From Whitmania pigra (Eukaryota > Annelida > Clitellata > Hirudinida > Haemopidae): DNA of 64,000 nucleotides. The notes under the pieces are model-generated. The model was not told where the DNA came from. It saw nothing but the letters and a program-made list of their open reading frames with translations, and did no database searches. Made by a program: the position numbers and the translations under genes. Where the stretch lies: NCBI GenBank assembly GCA_021613335.1, contig JAJTWR010000082.1:79021-143020 (forward strand), written 5' to 3'. This document shows, in pieces, positions 11,940 through 23,754 of the stretch. How positions within the stretch are numbered: position 1 is the stretch's first letter; each line of letters opens with the position of its first letter.

Positions 11940-12436
11940 TGGCTTGCCTGATGTATTCAGGGCAATGGGTCTCCAATTGCCGGGTTCGTCTAGGTCCTCT
12001 TTTTTGTGGAAGAGGAATGTCCTTGACGTCTTCCGTTCTTCCGGAATCCTTTGAAGTTCTCTGCACTTGTTGAAGAGTGTAGAGAGGATGTGGGAGAACG
12101 GATCAAACTTCTTTTTGGAGGTTGCTGTTTCTGTGGTGCCTGACTTGTCGGTGCTTCCTCTGTGATGTCTTGATCCTGAGCGACTAGTTGAGGAGCTGCC
12201 TGGGGTTTAGCCTTGGTAGCTGCTTGGGACTGGTCTATGTGGTGGTGCACATGGAGGTGCGAGTTTGCCGCCTTCAGGGACAGGAAGCGTTGGGTGCAGA
12301 CTCTGCATTCGAAGTTCAGGCTTGAGATTCCATGAGCTCTTCGGATGTGACGAGCCAGGCCGTTGTGAGAGGCGTAAGTCTTGGTATGGCATTTCCTCGA
12401 ACATGTGAATCTCTTGTGACTACCGGTACCAGAACG
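11940..12436 (-). mobile_element. R2-like non-LTR retrotransposon: zinc fingers and start of reverse transcriptase
   Basis: On the minus strand a frame shows two adjacent C2H2 fingers (FTCSRKCHTKTYASHNGLA ending in H..H, then FECRVCTQRFLSLKAANSH). After a Gln/Pro-rich linker, another frame gives the first RT blocks, with CRELQRIPEERKTSRTFLF and NWRPIALNTS. N-terminal C2H2 fingers followed by an RT of this type are the layout of R2-clade elements. At least one frameshift separates fingers and RT, and the RT stops abruptly at about 11940. This is a dead fragment. Confidence 0.75.
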
Positions 12437-12930
12437 ATGTGTTGTTCTGGTGTAGTCAAGGTCTCTGCCGGTGCCCTGGTCGGGAGAGATGTTTCCGAAT
12501 TGCTAGGTCTCTCCACAATCACTGGCTGGCTTTGACTGGTTGTTGCTGCTATGGTGGGATTCTTCCCTCCTCTTGGCGCTTGAGTGTTCTTGGAACCGCT
12601 CTTTGGCTGTGGTTTTTGCGGCCTTGATTTGGATTGTTTCCCACTTGAGATAGGCATTTTTGGCTCCTCCTGAGTTTCTTTCTGGCGTGGCGGAGACGGG
12701 GTTTTGTTTGGTAGTTTGCCACTACCCGACTCGTGGCAGTCCCTGTAGTCTCTGGCTGCCCAGTCTTCTTCGTGGTTCCACGAGTCGCATAGGTGGCAGC
12801 TGAAACATGCGCTTGAGTGTGCTGGAGCAAGGCCTTCCTTTCGTCCTTTGAAGGTGCTCTTTGACTCTCGCGGACTGGATAGTTGAGGCATACACTTTGC
12901 CCTGGTCCTTCTTCACCAGCAAGCTATGGA
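12437..12930 (-). mobile_element. R2-like element remnant, low-complexity linker
   Basis: Minus-strand frames are rich in Ser, Pro, Gln and Lys and include CFSCHLCDSWNHEEDW, a Cys-rich motif. The Cys-rich part recurs at about 15187 (shared bases taggtggcagctgaa). The piece probably belongs to the N-terminal part of an R2-like protein or to the region just before its fingers. Confidence 0.45.
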
Positions 12931-13049
12931 GAAACTTCTTCCTGAAGGAGTCCTTTAATCTGCTCTATGTCGTCCACTGGGTGCTGCCTTCTGCTCTTGA
13001 CCAGAAGCTTGTTCTTACGTTGCTGCTTCTGTCGAGGATGCCTGTGGTT

Positions 13050-13378
13050 TTTCCGTTAAGGCAGACAGGATTTCTGCCGATCTGTCATTACACCCAGGTA
13101 CTTGTAGCAGTCATCTTCTGCCATGACTACTAGGGTCCCATTGTAAATTGAGAACGGCATGAGGATCTTCTGCTTTCTCTTCCCGATATCTCCTACTCTG
13201 TTCTTGCATGTTGGTTCCATGTTGCACACTGGAAGCCATTACGACCAGGTCATCTGCGTAGGCCAGTACGCTGTGCTGCTGGTCATGTAGTCGGAATCCG
13301 TGGACAGATTGAAGATCTGGGCGTAATTTTTGGGCAAAGCATCTTGGCAAGGATTGGGACCTGGTTGGCATTGGGACT
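13050..13378 (-). mobile_element. R2-like reverse transcriptase fragment (YADD block)
   Basis: The minus strand carries HSVLAYADDLVVMASS, the catalytic RT motif. After a frameshift it reads CYKYLGVMTD, the following conserved RT block. Spacing between the two is normal for non-LTR RTs. The fragment lies downstream, in the sense of its own strand, of an element C-terminus, which is the wrong order for one intact element. Confidence 0.75.
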
Positions 13379-13640
13379 GTGAGATTCAAGCTGGTTTTGG
13401 CAACAGTCTCCGGTGCCTTGGCAGATATTATTTTGTCGACTGCCAGGTTGTGGCACTTGGTAATGTCAACTATGTTGGGCAGGCAGTTGTCTAGAATATG
13501 GGAGAGTTTCCTTCTCTTTACCACATCTGTGGCACAGTTTGTTGTCTGTGGTCCAGTTGGTTGCGTTATTTATCAGGACATTGAGTCTGGCACTGTTAAT
13601 GAAGCGCCAGTCAGCAAACTGCGTGTAGTTTCCCTTCTGG
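13379..13640 (-). mobile_element. R2-like element C-terminal zinc knuckle and endonuclease start
   Basis: The minus strand shows FADWRFINSARLNVL followed by CHRCGKEKETL, a 1-nt frameshift, then HILDNC and KCHNLAVDKIISA. A CCHC knuckle of this form directly before a restriction-like endonuclease is diagnostic of R2/NeSL-type elements. The endonuclease itself is cut off at about 13380, where the RT fragment is joined. Confidence 0.75.
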
Positions 13641-14837
13641 GTGAAGTGGTGAAAGAGTTGGCTGTTGGCGTTGCAGCATGGGACCTGTCCTTGGCTCCGT
13701 TTTGCCAGGAGTTGGTTGAGGACGGAGAGGATGCTGGAGACTCGCTCGCCTTCCAGACTTTCCGGCTTGCACCCTTGGGCTCGGCCCTTTACTTCGATTG
13801 GTTCTGTTGGTTGTTCAGGAGATGCTCCTAGGTCTCCTTTGTCTTTTCTCATCACCGTTGTTAGTTTTGTCTTGACCAGACCTCCTGCGTGGTGAACGGC
13901 TTCTTGATTGGGTTTGGTCAATCATCCAAATCTTCGTTGATTTCATACTGTTCGATAGGTCCAACAGCAATTTGGGACAAATGCATAATGGCCGATTATT
14001 TTTTAGCATCAATGTTGCACCGAGTGCCACGATATCACGGAATGCCCCCTTCTTGTTGTGTTTAAACATGCGCTGAAGTCATCTTGCTTGTTGTGATTTG
14101 AACAAAATTTGACAAGTGTTTCTTGGCCTATTTGGAGAATCCGACGAGGCCCGACTGACCGCTTCCCGAACCGCTTCAGTTAGCCTGGTGACAGGGGGCA
14201 TTCTTGAAGTGCGGTGGGTAGAGGATCCACACAAGCTTTTTTTGCTTTTTATCCCATTGTGGTCAGGGTTCTCTGCCGGTGTGGCTGGAGGTCTTGGCAC
14301 GGGCTTCCTTCTTGCTTCCTTGGGGAGAAGTCGTTATCCTGCTGAGCTGGGTTTCTGTTGGGAGAGTCAGGGCTGTTGACTCTTTTTCTTCTGTCCTTCT
14401 GGCTGAGGAGCGAAGCGAGGGTTTTAGGTCTCGGGACCGCAGATGCTGTGGCCTTTGGTGTGCCATTAGTGACAACTTCTTTGCCCTGAGATGCCTCGGA
14501 AGGCTGTGCCGGTCGAAGCCTTGTAGCCTTCTGGAGTGTCCAGCTGTCTGTTCCGCTTCCTTTTCTTTGTCTGCATCTTTTGGGTGCCGGACTATTGAAC
14601 GAAGGAGACAACATATCGAATATCAAATTAGACCTTATAACGAATTGTTAAAACGTCTTCTTTGTTATTGGATATAAGATCCAATGTATATAGGAATAAA
14701 AAAAATTTGATTTATTAAACAAAACCAATAAATTGAAATTTATCGCCAGAGTTTCAAAATTGTATTGTTTCGAATTAATATCGGGACTTTGTTGTTTTTA
14801 TGCATGTTTAATAATGGCAATATTAATTAATTGAAGA
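13641..14837 (-). mobile_element. uncharacterised part of the R2-like graveyard
   Basis: GC-richer sequence with several broken, Ser/Pro/Arg-rich minus-strand frames (for example 14249-14626) and no diagnostic motif. Composition and position suggest retroelement debris. The stretch 14640-14837 is AT-rich and featureless. Confidence 0.4.
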
Positions 14838-15180
14838 CAATTCAACAAACAATTGTTTGGCAGTTATCTCCATCTTTGTATTTGATCCACGCCTTAGAAA
14901 CGGCTACATTTCTTCCAGTGACTTTCTTGTCTCAAAGGCACTGCCCTTCGTTCAATAAGCGGTCAATGGTGGAAATGTTTTGCGCTTCTTTTAGCAAAAG
15001 ATGAACCAAGTCATTGATGTTTCTGATGGCTTTTGCGTCGGCATTCAGTTTAGTATGCCACCCTTCCACATCATTATTGGTGCGTTATATTATATAGACG
15101 AACCACGACGTGTCTTTAAAGTGGCCGGCGATCCATTGCTTATGTACATAATCACAAAAGCCCTACAACATAATCAAAAA
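14838..15180 (-). mobile_element. MULE-type transposase fragment
   Basis: A minus-strand frame reads FCDYVHKQWIAGHF, then after one stop RTNNDVEGWHTKLNADAKA and NDLVHLLLKEAQ. NNDVEGWH followed by a helix and a Lys-rich tail is characteristic of the C-terminal part of animal MULE transposases (the FLYWCH-associated type). There are two in-frame stops. The fragment sits between two R2-like pieces, so it was probably inserted into or joined with the retroelement cluster. Confidence 0.7.
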
Positions 15181-15765
15181 TAACACAGGTGGCAGCTGAA
15201 GCACGTCGATGCTTCATGCTCACTGAAATGGGCAAGTGCCAACTCCAGGTTAATCTTTTATTACCCTTGAGACCTAATCTGAAGTTGAGGTGGGACTTGT
15301 GGCCTGTGTTGGTGAGATCAGTCTTGGCCTTTGGCTTGTGCCAGGTGACTCCTGGGTTTCTTTACGCTTTCTTTTCCCTGCGTCCTTCTTAGCTGTTCTT
15401 GGTTTGGTTCTTGTGCGTCTCTATGATCTACGGTGTGACTTGGGGAGAAGCTGTTGGGCAGATCTTGGAGCCGGTGTTCCTTCAGGTGAGTGTGGCTGTC
15501 TGATCGAAATTTGATTAAATCATGGTCTGGGTGAAGACAATGATGAAAGAGATTGTTGAACGAGCTGGTCAAACACAGATTGGGCGCGAGGTGATGTCGA
15601 AGATTGTCGGGAAGGCAAGCGTTGCGGAGGTGGCAAACAATGCCCGCATGGTAGGCAAGCGGTTTATGATCAGGACATTTACTACACATCTTCTCGGAGC
15701 CATCGAATGGAAATGTGAAGAACCAGTCTGTCATTTTTACAAAAATGCCAACCCTTGAACGGAAC
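15181..15765 (-). mobile_element. second R2-like N-terminal fragment (Cys/His finger region)
   Basis: The minus strand encodes FPFDGSEKMCSKCPDHKPLA followed by a His/Cys-rich stretch. Its other end repeats the CFSCHLC motif also seen near 12790. This makes it a second copy of the N-terminal zone of a related element, separate from the one at 11940-12436. No intact frame. Confidence 0.5.
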
Positions 15766-15973
15766 GGAGAAATACATACAGTAAAATACACACAAATTCT
15801 ACTAAAATATCGTCCAATCGAAATTCATGAAAAAGGTCAACACACGCCTGCTAGTTGATTAAACCAGTTGTCCTAAAAACTATAATCATTATTTTAAATT
15901 ACCTCTGCCTGGAGCTCAAGAATAATATTGGATAGCTTAAACAAATAATCGATATCTAATGAAATGCATTTTA

Positions 15974-16503
15974 TTAATTTATGAAAAGTTTTTCCTTCAG
16001 TTCTTGATAAGCAATAAATTCCTGATATTCCTCATTTAAAATTTCATCATAAGAATGTACTACTATCTTTTTATTAAAAAGTGTCAGTCCCTCAGCCATC
16101 AAAATGTTCTTGACGTCAACCCGGTCAAAAGTAATCAGCCATCTATTGTCCATATTTTGAGTTCCATGCAATGTGTTTCTGTCGACAAACTGCAAAGCAG
16201 TAACTCTGAAGTTGTCTGTTTTATCCTTAAGTACATTTCTTATCATTTCCAGGATGTACTTGTGCGTAATGAAAGTGTTCGGAAAATGAAAGCAAGCTGT
16301 ATTCGGCAGTTTTTTGGGGGGACAAGAAAACTTAACAACTGCCCGAGAAACAACCCCCTTGTTGACTCCAAATTGTCGTTTAGTGTTGTTGGCTCTCAGT
16401 TCATCATCAAACTGATCACTAGAAATTACAACTAAATCATAAGCAATCATCAAATATAAACGCAAATGCTAAATACTCACGCAATGTCCGTCGCAATTTC
16501 CAT
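15974..16503 (-). CDS. small two-exon gene, product unknown
   Basis: I infer exon 1 at 16481-16503 (MEIATDIA), a 62-nt intron (donor gtgagt, acceptor tttctag) and exon 2 at 15974-16418, giving 155 aa. The open frame also continues upstream through the intron, but the short first exon gives a good ATG and a strong donor. The protein has no signal peptide or membrane segment. The C-terminal half alternates predicted strands and helices (FRVTALQFVDRNT, NRWLITFDRVD, NKKIVVHSYDE), and an RRM-like fold is possible but not shown. It ends in an acidic/basic helix (YQEFIAYQELKEKLF). It lies just upstream of the retroelement cluster but has no transposon motif. I do not recognise the family. Confidence 0.55.
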
Positions 16504-17892
16504 TACGTAATTATACGATTAAATGTTTAAACTTTAAGCAATAAAACAATTAAGTGCTGTGACTTTTACTTCCCCTGAAGCAGATTGTTTCAGCCGCCGA
16601 AATGTTACGCAATATATCGATTGAAATATCGAAGATGTTGCCAAAAGTAGTGTAGCTAATTCATTAAATATTCATAAAATGATTCCGATTCTGGCTGTTG
16701 ATGTGAATTTAAAATTAACGTTATAAAATATTTGTGATCATGACATTAAATAAAGTTGAAAAATATTAATGTTATTCTAAATAATTTAATTTAAATTTGA
16801 GCGATCGTCGATAATTCTAAAATAGATAAATTCTAATTCTAATATAGATAGATTGGAAATGGCCATCACAAACAATAACCTAGCAATCTCCATTGCATGA
16901 TCGAATATCTCTAGAGTCTAGACAGAGGAGTAGTTCCATTAAGTGGCCCATTCGTAGGCATCCGTAGCAATAGCTTAATTTGACAACAGTTAATCAAACT
17001 ATATAATTAGTTGTTGTTTGTTTTTTTTTTAATTTCATTTAATTCGAAATATTCAGTTGACAAACATTTTCCAATGATAATTCTTAAAATCAAATCGTTG
17101 TGAAATAATTCCTGACATTACCAGCATTCAGTAGGCTTATGCATTGACGGTGTGACGATTGCTATCATCGATAATTTCCTGAGAATCAAAATCGCCAGTA
17201 CCCAATTTTTTATGCCTTTTATCTTAAACAATGACAATTTAAAAAGGGCTGATAGTTTAACGATTAATTACTACTAGCTTTACCTCTACTTTCCAAACAT
17301 TAGTTTAATCATTAACTGCTGGACAGCCCTCCAACAATAAAATTTCATGAAGAACCGCAGCCATTTGTAAGAAAATACTCAGTTATTTGAAGCTAATTTC
17401 AGGAAAAATGTGCAAGCATTTTAACTTGTCATGAGCCGGATGAGGGTTAAATCATCGTGAATAAAATTCAATTGTGTCTGTCAAGTTCTGAATTTTTCTT
17501 TGGGAAAGTAAAAGAAACTATAATTTTTAAATAATGTAAATTAAGAAATTTAATCGTGACCTCTACTCTACATCTAAATTTTTTGGGAAACTCCGCAAGC
17601 TAGACATGAAATCATTTATTATTAAAGATTATTTTCATTTCATGGTTCCTCTCCTACTAGTGCTACAGCTGAGTGAAACAATCAGCAACAATGTGTTTTA
17701 ATTAAAGTAGCTCGTCGTAAAATTCGGAATTAATTACAATGGCATAACTAATTATTTGAGTAATTACAGTTTAACAGTAAAATCATAAACCTATTGCTTA
17801 TTAATAGCTTAGAAATTCCATATACTAATAGTTCATACCTAACCCATCGCAATAAGACGTAAACAAATTTTGGCGTTGAAGGTGTCTGTAAT
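16504..17892. other. intergenic, no gene seen
   Basis: AT-rich spacer between the unknown gene and TRIM gene 2. No coding or structural signal noted. Confidence 0.45.
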
Positions 17893-19701
17893 ATGGAAGA
17901 GATTCCGATTGATATCTGCACTCTTTGCAGTAAACTCATGGTTGATCCGAGAATATTACCTTGCGCTCATAGTTTTTGTCTGACGTGCTTGGAATCTTCA
18001 ACTAATAAGTTCGAATGCCCAACATGTCGTTATAGATTTCCAATACCGGAAGGTGGATTGAAAAATTTGAAAAAGAATGAATTCATTGATCGATTGGCGA
18101 ATCATAAGCAGATCACCGTAATTTGTGACAGCTGCAATGAGAACCAAAAAGCCATTAAATTTTGCCTTGATTGTTCTTGTAATTATTGTTCAACTTGTTT
18201 GGAGCTTCATGGGAAAGTTCCAGCTTTAAGAAATCATCGATTACTTGATCCGACGTCGACTAAAATTAAGAAATTGTCAACATGCAAGGAACACTCGGAG
18301 CCATTGAATCTATTTTGCGAAGAATGCAAAGTTGCTATGTGTGCTCGGTGTATGGCCTTGACGCACAATGCTCATAAATTCAAGCATGTTTCAGAATACT
18401 TTGAATTCATGAAGCTAAATATTGAAGAGAATTTGAAAGATACCAATAGAATTCTTGAAAATGTTATTGCTAATTATAATAATTTGGTGGACACAAAGCA
18501 TCATAATGAATTAAAAGCATTAAATCTGAAGTTAAAACTCAAGGAGAAAGGTGAAGGTTTGAAGAAAGTTGTTGATGCAATTGTTGATGAATCAATTAGA
18601 GATATTGATGATGAATTATTACAGAACCAAAATAAAGCAGATGATGTGATGAAACAACTGAAAGCCATGGAAATTGATTTGAATGCAAAGATTGAAACTT
18701 TTAAACAGCAACTAAACAATTTAAACTACGAAAATGTGGTTGAAATCCGTCCACATGCTGTTGGTAAAATTGAAATTATTCCAAAATATTCTGAAAATTT
18801 TACACTTACATTGCATTCTGAAACCAACGAACCAATATCTCATTTAAGACATTTATTTGGAAATCTTAGGAAAGGTTGGAATTGTCTCGTACATTAATTA
18901 TTTTATTTTAAACTTAAAATCAATCAGATTTTAATTTTTAAACCAGCAGTGAAAGTTGTTAACGAAAAACAACTGAACTCTCCATTCGAATCGTTTGCTT
19001 TAAAGGAAAATGGTATTTATCTATGCGAGTGCTCATCGTTTGTTAAAATGTACAGCCTCCACGACTGGAAGTATCGCAAGATAATTAATTTTAGTGATGA
19101 ATTATCAGTGCCTTCAGACATTTTAATACTCAACGATGTGGTTTATGTCACGGGCCGAAGCAGGCAAGGCGATGGATCTGTAAAAGTTATGAAATTTGAT
19201 GAAATGTCCGAAGCTGTAGCATCAAAAATATATGAAGTTGAGCATCAAGGAGATGTTTTAAGATTATCAAAATCTTGTGATGGTGACATCCTTCTTGTTT
19301 TAAATTATGAAATAATACAACTCACTGAGAATGGAGTTGTTAGGAAAGCAATCAAATTGTCATTTGCTATTTGTGATGCTCTGCAAATTCATGAAGAATG
19401 TTTCGTCGTTTGCTGTGATACTGAACTTTGTACTGTCGATCGCGACGGCTCAAAAATCACAATTTACGAGCCGCCCGACGAATGCCTCTGCATAAATTCT
19501 CCATTTCGTTTGGCAAAGGATTGCAGTGGAAACATTTATGTGGGCGATCGGAATACTCAGTTCGTGTTCATCTTGAATTGCAAACTTGATTTCGTAACTC
19601 ATCATAAGCTGAACGACTCTGTTATCAAAATGTGCTTCCGTGAAAGTGAAAACGTGCTATCAATTTTAACGAGGTCTAAAATGATTGAATTTGGATTGTA
19701 A
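17893..19701 (+). CDS. TRIM-type RING/B-box/coiled-coil protein with NHL-like propeller (TRIM gene 2)
   Basis: Exon 1 is 17893-18874 and exon 2 is 18947-19701 (578 aa), with a short phase-1 intron. The RING has C9, C12, C24, H26, C29, C32, C42, C45, with a shorter loop than in TRIM gene 1. Two B-boxes follow (the second starts CKEHSEPLNLFCEEC), then a charged coiled coil. Exon 2 holds propeller-like repeats, the clearest being CSGNIYVGDRNTQF, an NHL-type motif. The intron ends cagcag, so two acceptors 3 nt apart are possible; using the second shortens the protein by one residue. The frame is intact throughout. The likely activity is RING E3 ubiquitin ligase, with the propeller as the target- or RNA-binding end. 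Confidence 0.85.
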
Positions 19702-20300
19702 GTCACGAGATCCTGTTTTTTTTTCATGATTTTGCATCATAGGAACTTGATAGTTTTACTAACGTTTCGAAATGCATTTTAAAACTCACATGATACTAAG
19801 TCAAATGTTATGTTTATTAATGAAACAAATGTTTTTTAAACATAATTTCGGTTTTCAGTTCATCTAATTAAGATATTAATGAAATACCTTCAATCTAATC
19901 CATTTTTTGATAGCAGTTGGTATGTTACTAATAGCTATTACAATTTTTTTAAACAAATGAAATGTCTCTCCAAATCAGTCTAAATTTTATTATTTTTGGT
20001 AATTGAAGATATTGTAAATAATCAATGTTAATAATAATAATATTTATAATAATATATTAGAAATTATTGTAAACAATGAATTAAATAATTGCATTTATAT
20101 AAAATTTCATAATTAATTTTATTACTTAGAATGTTTTTCCCCAGGATTTTTAATTACAATTTAATAATCAAAAAAGATTCTGACAAAAAACAAAATGCTC
20201 CATCAAACCAATTTTAAGATTTTGTTATATCTTCTACCAACCATGGAAGCCATACAAAATCACCTCCTGGCTTTTCCTCCAGTTCCGAATTTGTGATTTG
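19702..20300. other. intergenic, no gene seen
   Basis: The 3' flank of TRIM gene 2; AT-rich with no recognisable element. Confidence 0.45.
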
Positions 20301-20350
20301 ATTTTTTATTTGATTATAGTATGTTGCATGACTGAGATGATTTGGACTTC
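20301..20350 (-). mobile_element. truncated SINE 3' tail
   Basis: The reverse complement matches the last 50 bp or so of the SINE at 28633 (agtccaaatcatctcag, a short variable part, then tataatcaaata and an A-rich end). Only the 3' end is present, which is usual for 5'-truncated retroposed copies. Confidence 0.7.
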
Positions 20351-20506
20351 CAAATTTATATCCCCTCATCGGATTAATATGTGGCCTTTATTGGGATGGA
20401 TGCTGGTGTTTTAGTTTTGCATAATTTTTTTTTGTTTATGAGTTTATTGAATCAAACAAGCAGTTATACATACATATATAAAAAACAAAAAGCGAAAACA
20501 AATAAA

Positions 20507-20645
20507 CCCAAAGAACCAGTCTTAAGGAAGGACACGCTTCCGCTGTGGGACTGACCCTGAAAGTAGTTATGTATAAAATCATAAGCTATACACATCCATG
20601 CAATAAATATTGATCGTATGACATTTTGAATAGTAAATAAAGTAG
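20507..20645 (+). repeat. unclassified dispersed repeat, copy 1
   Basis: Shares a diverged block of about 130 bp with 57672-57790. Both contain gaccagcctta-like and cttccgct blocks, then gaccctaaaa and caataaatattg, ending in A-rich taaataaa sequence. No coding content; possibly the 3' end of a retroposon. Confidence 0.55.
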
Positions 20646-22900
20646 TTTGAAAGGGCTTGTGTTTAACTGTGTTAGATCCTTGGTGAAGATGAAGGTATGG
20701 AGGAGTAAAGTCTTGGGTCATAACATTTAATTAAAAATAATTTAAGTGTAGATTTGAAAAAAGATGGACTATATTCATGTGTATCACATAGAAAGTGTGA
20801 AGGATTGTTGTAGTTATTGCTTGATATGAAAAAAAACAGAGAATATTTTGCGTTAATTAATTTTGTTTTCTCTTTCTTCGCCAGATGGTGGATGTTGGCT
20901 TTCTTCCGTATTTTATTGGTAAAATAAACTGCATACCTGCTGCGTTATTGCCATAACTTTATTGATTAAGCTATTTTTGATTAATTTATTTCTTTAACAG
21001 GGAGGGACATCGGACACTGGAAATCAATAATAATAATCAAAAATTTATTCATTAAAATAGACAAGAATTTAATATTAAAAGCATTCTCAAATCGCCTGGA
21101 GTATGCATCATCTTAAAAGTTTATTTTAAAAATGTTATCATTACCTTAATCTATTTTAAATTTTGGTTATTACGTTAAAAAGCGCGATAAACATTCAATT
21201 ACAATTACATCAAATTATGGACGTTTAAAATCTTTCTTGAATTAATATTTTAATTATTAATATTGAAATAACCAGGGGGTCCGCAAATTAGTAAGTTAAC
21301 TAATAAGTTTATTAGAGCAAGTATTCAGTTAACGGAACTGAATAACAGAAGTTAAGTGTTTAAGGATTTGAGGTATTTAGGCAAATGAATATTTGGGCTT
21401 CTGAATTGTCTAGACTCTCGCTGATTGTCAGGTGATTAGCGAGAATACTTTCTATAGCAATAATAGCGAGACCACGTGCACGAAAAATATACCAAAGATA
21501 ATTAAATATAAATTTAATTACATTAGCAATATAAACTTAATTAATTTCAAGAACTAAGTTTACAACAATATGTTGATTTTTATTCTGAAATTGTTCAACG
21601 TCGTTGTTCAAGCTGTTGTCTTGCTATGTGTGACGTTCCCCTTTGAGATGTAAAGGCACTGAGCAAACATTTTAAATTTTGTGAATTAGTACAATGGCCT
21701 AATTATTATTATAGTTATATAATTATTATTATTTCTATGCAAGGCTAAAGTCAGACAAGCCCCTCCTACGAGACGAGAGCAAAAACAGAAACAAAATCAA
21801 TAAGAACGACCACTGAACTTCGTCATTAATTTAGTTACTTGTAAGGGGCCTTAGGCACAGAGTCAGAAATAATTCAAATGCTTCGTGAAGGAAATATTGT
21901 TGAAATGTATCTTTAAATATTCCCAATTAAAAATTAGGACCGCACTTCCTTCAGTAACTTTCAATAAACAGCTGCAACACACACTTTAGTCATAACTAAA
22001 AGGTGGCCTCCACCATTCTCTCGTGCGAATCAATACTGGCTTGTAATGTTCAAACACCTGCTAAAATTGGTGTGAATAATTTCAATGAATGAGACTCACA
22101 ATAGCTCTAACAAATATAAGTAGTGTCCTATTGTTTCCTTATTTAAAACATTGATTCATGCTGTGGAACATGTTCGATAATATCTTTCCTAAAATGAAAA
22201 CGAAAGCAACAAAATTTGTTCGCGAGAGTAATACACACTCGAACGATAACTGAAAACAGAGCAAACATTTTTATCTATTAATTGCAATAGAATAATAAGA
22301 ACGCATGTAATTTAAAAAATTACAGCTTATATATTATTAATAATATTGAAAATTATTTGAACTAGAAGCAAAATAGAAGCAACTAACAAAATGTCACCAT
22401 TTTAATATATTATATAACTTTATATAATTATGTAATATTATGTAGGATTATGTAGGTCTTTGGTACTTCATTGAAAACCCATGATGAAACTTCATTTGGT
22501 GGTGTGTGCATTTTTTCACAAATTTATACTGATATTGTTTGAATAAAGCATTATTTCAATCGGAAATGTAGAAACGAACCATATGTAAATTAATTAATTC
22601 TGGAAAAAATTCCCAGAAAGAGAATATGATTTAAATGTCAATTTTTAAAATTATTTTCATAACTAAAATAACAATGGTTTGTGAATTCAAGCATTTTAAA
22701 AACAATATCATGCACATCGTTTAGCTCAACTTGCAACAGCTCAACTAACTGCATAAGCACTGAGAGAGATGTCAACGCAAGCTCACGGATGCAGAGGCCT
22801 CTGACTCCTTATTAGATCTTGTTTGTTCGCAACATCGCAAAAAGGGTCCCGTCACCTTTCCTCTATCGTTAGAGTTCTATATAACTGAATTCCGATTATT
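20646..22900. other. intergenic, no gene seen
   Basis: Over 2 kb of AT-rich sequence without a recognisable gene or repeat. The last 100 bp before 23016 may hold the promoter of the CD225-like gene, but no clear element stands out. Confidence 0.4.
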
Positions 22901-23015
22901 TCCAGAGATAAGTGAAATATTACACATTACTGAACGGTGTGATCTTTATTAACGATAAAATACAATCATTTCAATTAGGTTTTAACGGAGTATTCGATTC
23001 ATTTAGTCTCGCGGC

Positions 23016-23754
23016 ATGCAACATCCAGCACAACCCGAACCAGCGCCATACCCTCAACCTGGTTATCCGCCCTCACAAGGGTTCAAGGAGACACAGTATG
23101 CTCAATATGCACAGTATGCGCAGTACCCTGGCCAAGCACCTGCAGTCATAGTTCAACCACATCAGGGCCAGCCAGTTTATTTGGCAAACAGAAGGTATAT
23201 GAACTTTACCGGGGCGATTATCTTATCCTGCTTAGTGTACTGGTGTTGCGGAGCTCTTTTTGGACTCGTTGCCTTCATTTTGGCCAGTAAGTATAACTTA
23301 AATTATTAAATGAGTATGTAAGTACAAGTAATTAAGTCATAACTAAAAATAGATAAGTATGTAATTTTAGCTATTTATGCGTAATTCAAATTATGAAACA
23401 AGCATACCAGTATAACTATTTAAATTTAAGGTTAAATTATTAAATACTTTCTAGTAAACTTTACTTGTAATTTTAATAAAATTATATTAGATCATAAATT
23501 GATAAGTCATTCTTTAATACAGTTTTAATTAGTCCCAAAAAGCTATTTAAGAATGAAAAATTGTCCAAATTTTCAAAGTGGTCGGACAAAATGCGGAGTT
23601 AAATGGCGAAGATGCAAGATCACTTTTAATAAGTTCCTACGTCCTGTCAGCAATTGGATGTGTTACTGGAATCATTGTCATCATCGTTCTTTGCGTGTTA
23701 CTCTCAAGATATACCTACCAAGCCAGCTACAACTATGACAGATATAACGGTTGA
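23016..23754 (+). CDS. CD225/dispanin-like two-pass membrane protein, two exons
   Basis: Exon 1 is 23016-23286 and exon 2 is 23579-23754 (148 aa), with a 292-nt phase-1 intron (donor gtaagt, acceptor ttcaaag). The N-terminal third is rich in Pro, Gln and Tyr, with a QYAQYAQYAQYPGQ repeat. Next come QPVYLANRRYMNFTGA and a first hydrophobic segment containing CLVYWCCGALFG. Exon 2 encodes the loop VGQNAELNGEDARSL and a second hydrophobic segment ending in a Tyr/Asn-rich tail (YQASYNYDRYNG). The design matches the paralogue at 1097-1607 in exon split, phase and acceptor. Exon 2 is coding in a different frame from the longest open stretch there, which explains how it could be overlooked. The role is unknown beyond the family: small membrane proteins, some acting in endosomal trafficking or antiviral restriction. 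Confidence 0.8.

Noticed and set aside
12316..12891. 191-codon open frame on the minus strand and long frames opposite it
   Set aside because: Composition and the partly overlapping zinc-finger and RT frames show that it is retroelement debris, not a host gene.
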